Shown here: one piece after another, positions 61,801 to 64,000 of the stretch
How positions within the stretch are numbered: position 1 is the stretch's first letter
Layout: each line of letters begins with the position of its first letter
Assembly: GCF_000826685.1 (NCBI RefSeq)
Contig: NZ_JROO01000026.1
Span: 1-64,000, forward strand
DNA length: 64,000 bases
From: Streptomonospora alba
GTDB taxonomy: Bacteria; Actinomycetota; Actinomycetes; Streptosporangiales; Streptosporangiaceae
Reading direction: 5' to 3'
Notes under the pieces: generated by a model
What the model saw: the letters and a program-made list of their open reading frames with translations, nothing else
Databases searched by the model: none
Told to the model about the DNA's origin: nothing
Program-made: the position numbers and the translations under genes

Positions 61801-62215
61801 GCTCGGCCGCCGCCAGCCCGACGTCGGACTCGGGTCCGGCGAGCACGACCAGGCCTTCGGCGTGCTCGGCCACCATCGCATGCGAGACGGCGGGCACTCC
61901 GCGCGTCCCGGCGGCGTGGGCGGCGCTGACCAGCCGGCACAGGGAGGCCCAACCGCGTCGGCCGCGGGCCAGCACCACCACCCGGCCGCCCTCGGGCGCG
62001 GCCACGGCCAGGTCGGCGCCCAGCACAGGCCGGATTCCGGCCCGCTCGCAGGCGCGCACGTGCTTGACGGCGCCGTAGAGGCCGTCGCGGTCGGTCAGCG
62101 CGAGCATGTCCATGCCCGTCTCGGCCGCGCGCTCGGCCAGCGCCTGCGGAGGCGCGGTGCCGTGGCGCGCCGACGCCGCGGAGGCGGTGTGCAGGTGGGC
62201 GAAGGCGTCGGCCAT
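58841..62215 (-). CDS. dnaE2: Error-prone DNA polymerase DnaE2
   Basis: The 1124-residue protein is a C-family polymerase with a PHP domain (~1-250), palm with Asp388/Asp390 in PDIDLD and a third Asp in GLIKLDVIGV (~549), fingers, helix-hairpin-helix region and a C-terminal OB domain (~980-1070). Its size and lack of the C-terminal tau-binding region fit DnaE2, the translesion polymerase of actinobacteria. The PHP motifs are degenerate (LHTAS for LHxHS, LTDRDG for LTDHDG), so metal-dependent exonuclease activity is unlikely. A LexA box lies upstream. imuA and imuB are not next to it in this window. Confidence 0.9.
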   Translation of the reverse strand: MADAFAHLHTASAASARHGTAPPQALAERAAETGMDMLALTDRDGLYGAVKHVRACERAGIRPVLGADLAVAAPEGGRVVVLARGRRGWASLCRLVSAAHAAGTRGVPAVSHAMVAEHAEGLVVLAGPESDVGLAAAEHHMERARRCLQRWRESAETAVELVDHYGPAQHRRATAMLRLAEETRTLAVLSNAVRYPERSGAEVARVLDEARRWLPGGGPPPEPCGSQAYLKGTAEMTGVAERICGPDRTAVRRLLAHTRALAASCSLESGADLGMDRHHLPGIPGARDRLWLACREGMARSGLEGDTRARARLARELEVIERKGFSAYFLTVADIAHRIREHGIRCSIRGSGAGSLVNHLIGISAVDPLAHGLLMERFLAESRTGLPDIDLDVESARRLDAYQVILDAYPDAACVSMMETYRARSAIRDVGSVMGVPPHEIDVLAKAFPHIRARQIREACADLPELRSGGLSDYPVETLFRLAERLDGLPRHIALHPCGIVVSDSSLRDRAPLEPSRIGYDMVQYDKNDVEEMGLIKLDVIGVRMQSAMTHALTEVERTEGECVDVDALPADDAATYAMIRSSATLGCFQIESPGQRELVSRLRPEGMDDLIADISLFRPGPVNSDMITPFIAARDGERAPEPPTPVLWEVLADTGGVVVFHEQVIAVLHAMTGCGLDQAEAMRRQLGTDAGKEEVRRRFTAMAGECGHSERTVEEVWQILSSFGAFGFCKAHAAAFALPTYQSAWLKRHHPAAFYAGVLTHDPGMYPRRAVIDDARRFGVPVLGTDVNRSEREWRVEPVPQQGGLGIRAALADVKGITDAEIDALVAGRPYTSLNDVATRARPSRGVLEGLVRVGAFDALYGIGEDSPHTGGLTRRDLMLRVSALERTARRPLGGGQLPIALEAAAEDTCDEGLPPMTPADAVQAELEVLGYDASRHLLDCYAELTAALEAVCGAVRARDLTAVPDGAQVLVLGVKVATQTPAVRSGQRIIFTTLDDATGLVDLTFFESVQERCAATVFGSWLLAVRGKVRRVGSGMATVNATHAYDLEELARVWHEGGEDADTALRERLGRAPARVPVSGVGGRRIRYASGYELSTYADIAPAGAAGAPRKLWHASPGSAGR

Positions 62216-62615
62216 CAGCGGCGGCCTCCCGGGCGCGCCGCGGTGGCGGCGAGTGCTGCGGTCATGGATCCCCCCGTTGCCGCGGCCAGAGCTGGGCAGT
62301 CGGTGCCGCGCCCGGGGAAGACAGGCCGAAATCGAACTCGTGTACGAATGCTACCGCACGGATGATCATGGATAAAACCATGAGCAGGGCAAATCACGGT
62401 CGTCGTCGAGGCGGCGGCCGCACACGGCGCGGCGGCCGGGGGTTTCGGTCAGACCGGCGCCACGATGGAGATGCGCCCCGAGCGGCGCCCCGCCACCGGC
62501 GCCGGCGTCGCGGCCCTGCACGAGCGTCTGCGACGCATCGAGGAGCTGCTGGACCAGAGGTGCCCCCACAGGTGAGCGACCGCTCACCCGCGCCCGGCGC
62601 GATACCGTGGCGACC
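62216..62615. other. Divergent region between dnaE2 and the DtxR-like gene
   Basis: These 400 bases contain the LexA box at 62332-62347 and a short frame at 62465-62575 that could give 36 residues (VAALHERLRRIEELLDQR) but has no ribosome site, so I do not call it a gene. Confidence 0.5.
62332..62347. promoter_or_regulatory. LexA (SOS) box upstream of dnaE2
   Basis: TCGAACTCGTGTACGA differs from the actinobacterial consensus TCGAAC-N4-GTTCGA by one base. It lies 117-132 bases upstream of the dnaE2 start, in the expected place for SOS control. Confidence 0.7.
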
Positions 62616-63323
62616 ATGGAGAACGCATCCGAGCGGCCGTCCACCTCGGTCGAGGACTACGTCAAGGTCATCTACGACCTGCAGGAACGCGGTTCCGGCC
62701 CGGTGACGATCTCGGCGATGGCCGAGCGGCTCTCGGTGTCCAACTCCTCGGTCTCGGGGATGCTGCGCAAGCTCGGCGAACTGGGGCTGGTGTCCCACCG
62801 CCGCTACGGAGACGTGCAGCTGACGGAGACCGGCGACAAGGCCGCGCTGGCCGTCCTGCGCCGCCACCGCCTGCTGGAGACCTACCTGGTCGAGGCGCTG
62901 GGCTACTCCTGGGACGAGGTCCACGACGAGGCCGAGATCCTCGAGCACGTGGTCTCCGACCGGTTCGTCGACCGCATCGCCGCCTACCTGGGCCATCCCG
63001 CGGTCGACCCGCACGGCGACCCCATCCCCACCCGCGAGGGCGACGTGCCCGAGCGCGAGACCCAGCTGCTGTCCGCGGCCGAGGCGGGGACCACGGGAGT
63101 CATCGTGCGGGTCAACGACTCCGACCCCGACCTGCTGCGCCACCTCGCCGAGCAGGACATCGGCATCGGCATGCGCATCGAGCTGGTGGAGCGCCGGCCC
63201 TTCGGCGGCCCGCTGATCGTGCGCACAGGCACCTCCGGTGATCAGCGCGAGCAGGCCCTGGGCCTGCTCGCCGCCGAGGCCCTGTGGATCGCTCCGGCCT
63301 CCGTGCAGGAGGGGCGGGGCTGA
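62616..63323 (+). CDS. DtxR/MntR-family metal-dependent transcription regulator
   Basis: The 235-residue protein has the DtxR HTH (~9-65: SVEDYVKVIYDLQERGSGPVTISAMAERLSVSNSSVSGMLRKLGELGLV). A dimerisation/metal-binding domain follows (~66-140: HRLLETYLVEALGYSWDEVHDEAEILEHVVSDRFVDRI), with His and Glu residues in the positions of the primary and ancillary metal sites. A C-terminal SH3-like domain (~150-225) includes IVRVNDSDPDLLRHLAEQDIGIGMRIEL. It should repress metal-uptake genes when bound to Fe2+ or Mn2+. The ATG at 62616 is preferred; a GTG three codons earlier exists. Confidence 0.88.
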   Translation: MENASERPSTSVEDYVKVIYDLQERGSGPVTISAMAERLSVSNSSVSGMLRKLGELGLVSHRRYGDVQLTETGDKAALAVLRRHRLLETYLVEALGYSWDEVHDEAEILEHVVSDRFVDRIAAYLGHPAVDPHGDPIPTREGDVPERETQLLSAAEAGTTGVIVRVNDSDPDLLRHLAEQDIGIGMRIELVERRPFGGPLIVRTGTSGDQREQALGLLAAEALWIAPASVQEGRG

Positions 63324-63376
63324 CAAGGGGACCGCCACCACGCCCGACGCTCTCCGTCGCCCGCGCCGCCTGTGTG

Positions 63377-64000
63377 TCAGACGGGCAGGTGGCGCATCTG
63401 CGGTTCGGGGTAGCGCTCGCCCGCGGCCGCGCCCGGCGGCACGGCGCTTTCGAGTTCGGCGACCTCTTCCCGCGACAGCTCGACGTCCAGCGCGCCCAGC
63501 GCCTCGGAGAGCCGGTCGCGCCGGCGCGCGCCGACCAGCGGTACGACGTCCTCGCCGCGCGCGGCCACCCAGGCGATAGCGGCCTGAGCCGGTGTGATGC
63601 CCTTGTCCTGGGCCACAGCGCCCAGCGCCTCGGCCAGGCTCAGGTTGTGGCGCAGGTTCTCGCCCTGGAAACGCGGGCTGCGGGCGCGGAAGTCGTCGGC
63701 CGCCAAGCCGCGCTCGCTGCTCCAGTGGCCCGACAGCAGCCCGCGTGAGAGCACACCGTAGGCGGTCACCCCGATGCCCAGTTCGCGGGCGGTGGGCAGG
63801 ATCTCGTCCTCGATGCCGCGGGAGATCAGCGAGTACTCGAACTGCAGGTCGCAGATGGGATGCACGGCGGCGGCACGGCGCAGCGTCTCGGCGCCGACCT
63901 CGGAAAGCCCGATGTGGCGCACATAGCCGGCCTCGACCATTTCGGCGATGGCGCCCACGGTCTCCTCGATCGGCACCCGGGGGTCGAGGCGGGCCGGGCG
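63377..64000 (-). CDS. Aldo/keto reductase, C-terminal part (5' end beyond the window)
   Basis: The 208 visible residues run from [30 protein letters not shown] to a terminal stop. They contain [39 protein letters not shown] and [19 protein letters not shown], the standard C-terminal half of an aldo/keto reductase, including the NADPH-binding GARRRDRL region. The catalytic Tyr and Lys lie in the missing N-terminus. It should reduce aldehydes with NADPH; the substrate is unknown. No stop appears before the right edge. Confidence 0.85.
   Translation of the reverse strand, partial: RPARLDPRVPIEETVGAIAEMVEAGYVRHIGLSEVGAETLRRAAAVHPICDLQFEYSLISRGIEDEILPTARELGIGVTAYGVLSRGLLSGHWSSERGLAADDFRARSPRFQGENLRHNLSLAEALGAVAQDKGITPAQAAIAWVAARGEDVVPLVGARRRDRLSEALGALDVELSREEVAELESAVPPGAAAGERYPEPQMRHLPV

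Noticed and set aside
58868-62365. A plus-strand open frame of 1165 codons opposite dnaE2
   Set aside because: It is a GC-bias shadow: its residues follow the dnaE2 codon pattern in another frame and show no domain, while dnaE2 is a clear family member.
62465-62575. Short frame of 36 codons between dnaE2 and the DtxR-like gene
   Set aside because: No ribosome site and no recognisable family; the helical tail VAALHERLRRIEELLDQR is suggestive but not enough.

Overview
The window is very GC-rich, uses many GTG starts and has strong third-position G/C bias. The actinobacterial marks are paired DUF1918 and DUF1876 small proteins, a mycothiol-type DinB/maleylpyruvate isomerase-like protein, a LexA box of the TCGAAC-N4-GTTCGA type in front of dnaE2, and a fused PabA-PabB. 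A Nocardiopsis/Streptomonospora-like actinomycete is a reasonable guess, but this is inference from style and not a placement. The sequence looks like ordinary chromosome: no rRNA, tRNA, CRISPR array, phage genes or intact insertion sequence were recognised.

Layout. 1-11.6 kb is a one-carbon/formate region. It holds the tail of a succinyl-CoA-ligase-alpha-like gene, an aldehyde dehydrogenase, an HhH-GPD repair protein with a decayed partial copy beside it, fdhD, and an NAD-type formate dehydrogenase whose catalytic subunit is split into two non-adjacent genes. A PanE-like reductase and a GntR/FCD regulator follow. Four near-identical 13-bp palindromic sites precede exactly the formate dehydrogenase genes, the panE-like gene and gntR, so these look like one GntR regulon. 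11.6-20.6 kb carries an ATP-grasp ligase plus CocE-type hydrolase pair, small membrane and hypothetical proteins, a pyroglutamyl-peptidase-like protein without its catalytic Cys and Glu, an antiquitin-type ALDH and an ACT-domain membrane protein. 20.7-25.6 kb has a pseudokinase-flippase membrane protein, a MarR gene and an ohrR-ohr peroxide module. 25.8-32.8 kb holds an EamA exporter, a CNNM/CBS pair, two nucleic-acid methyltransferases, an SDR and DUF1918/DUF1876. 33-44.6 kb holds an APC permease, HAD-Nudix, a moxR-DUF58-VWA operon, a membrane-anchored kinase N-lobe, a pterin dehydratase, an acyl-CoA ligase, an acyltransferase-like protein, a small zinc-finger protein and an arginase-family enzyme. 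44.7-52.8 kb holds methyltransferase and GNAT genes, bioB, a DinB-like gene, pabAB and an RDD protein. 52.8-57.8 kb is an Entner-Doudoroff operon (edd-glk-eda) with a divergent ROK repressor. 57.9-64 kb holds a phosphoesterase, SOS-type dnaE2, a DtxR/MntR regulator and a truncated aldo/keto reductase.

How genes work together. The formate dehydrogenase subunits (Fe-S/ferredoxin piece, NuoE-NuoF-like NAD module, Mo-bisMGD piece) with FdhD should give NAD-linked formate oxidation. Edd, Glk and Eda phosphorylate glucose and split 6-phosphogluconate to pyruvate and glyceraldehyde 3-phosphate. OhrR probably senses organic hydroperoxide and controls Ohr. MoxR, DUF58 and VWA proteins form the usual chaperone-like set. 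Strong GC hairpins at many gene ends mark transcription units.
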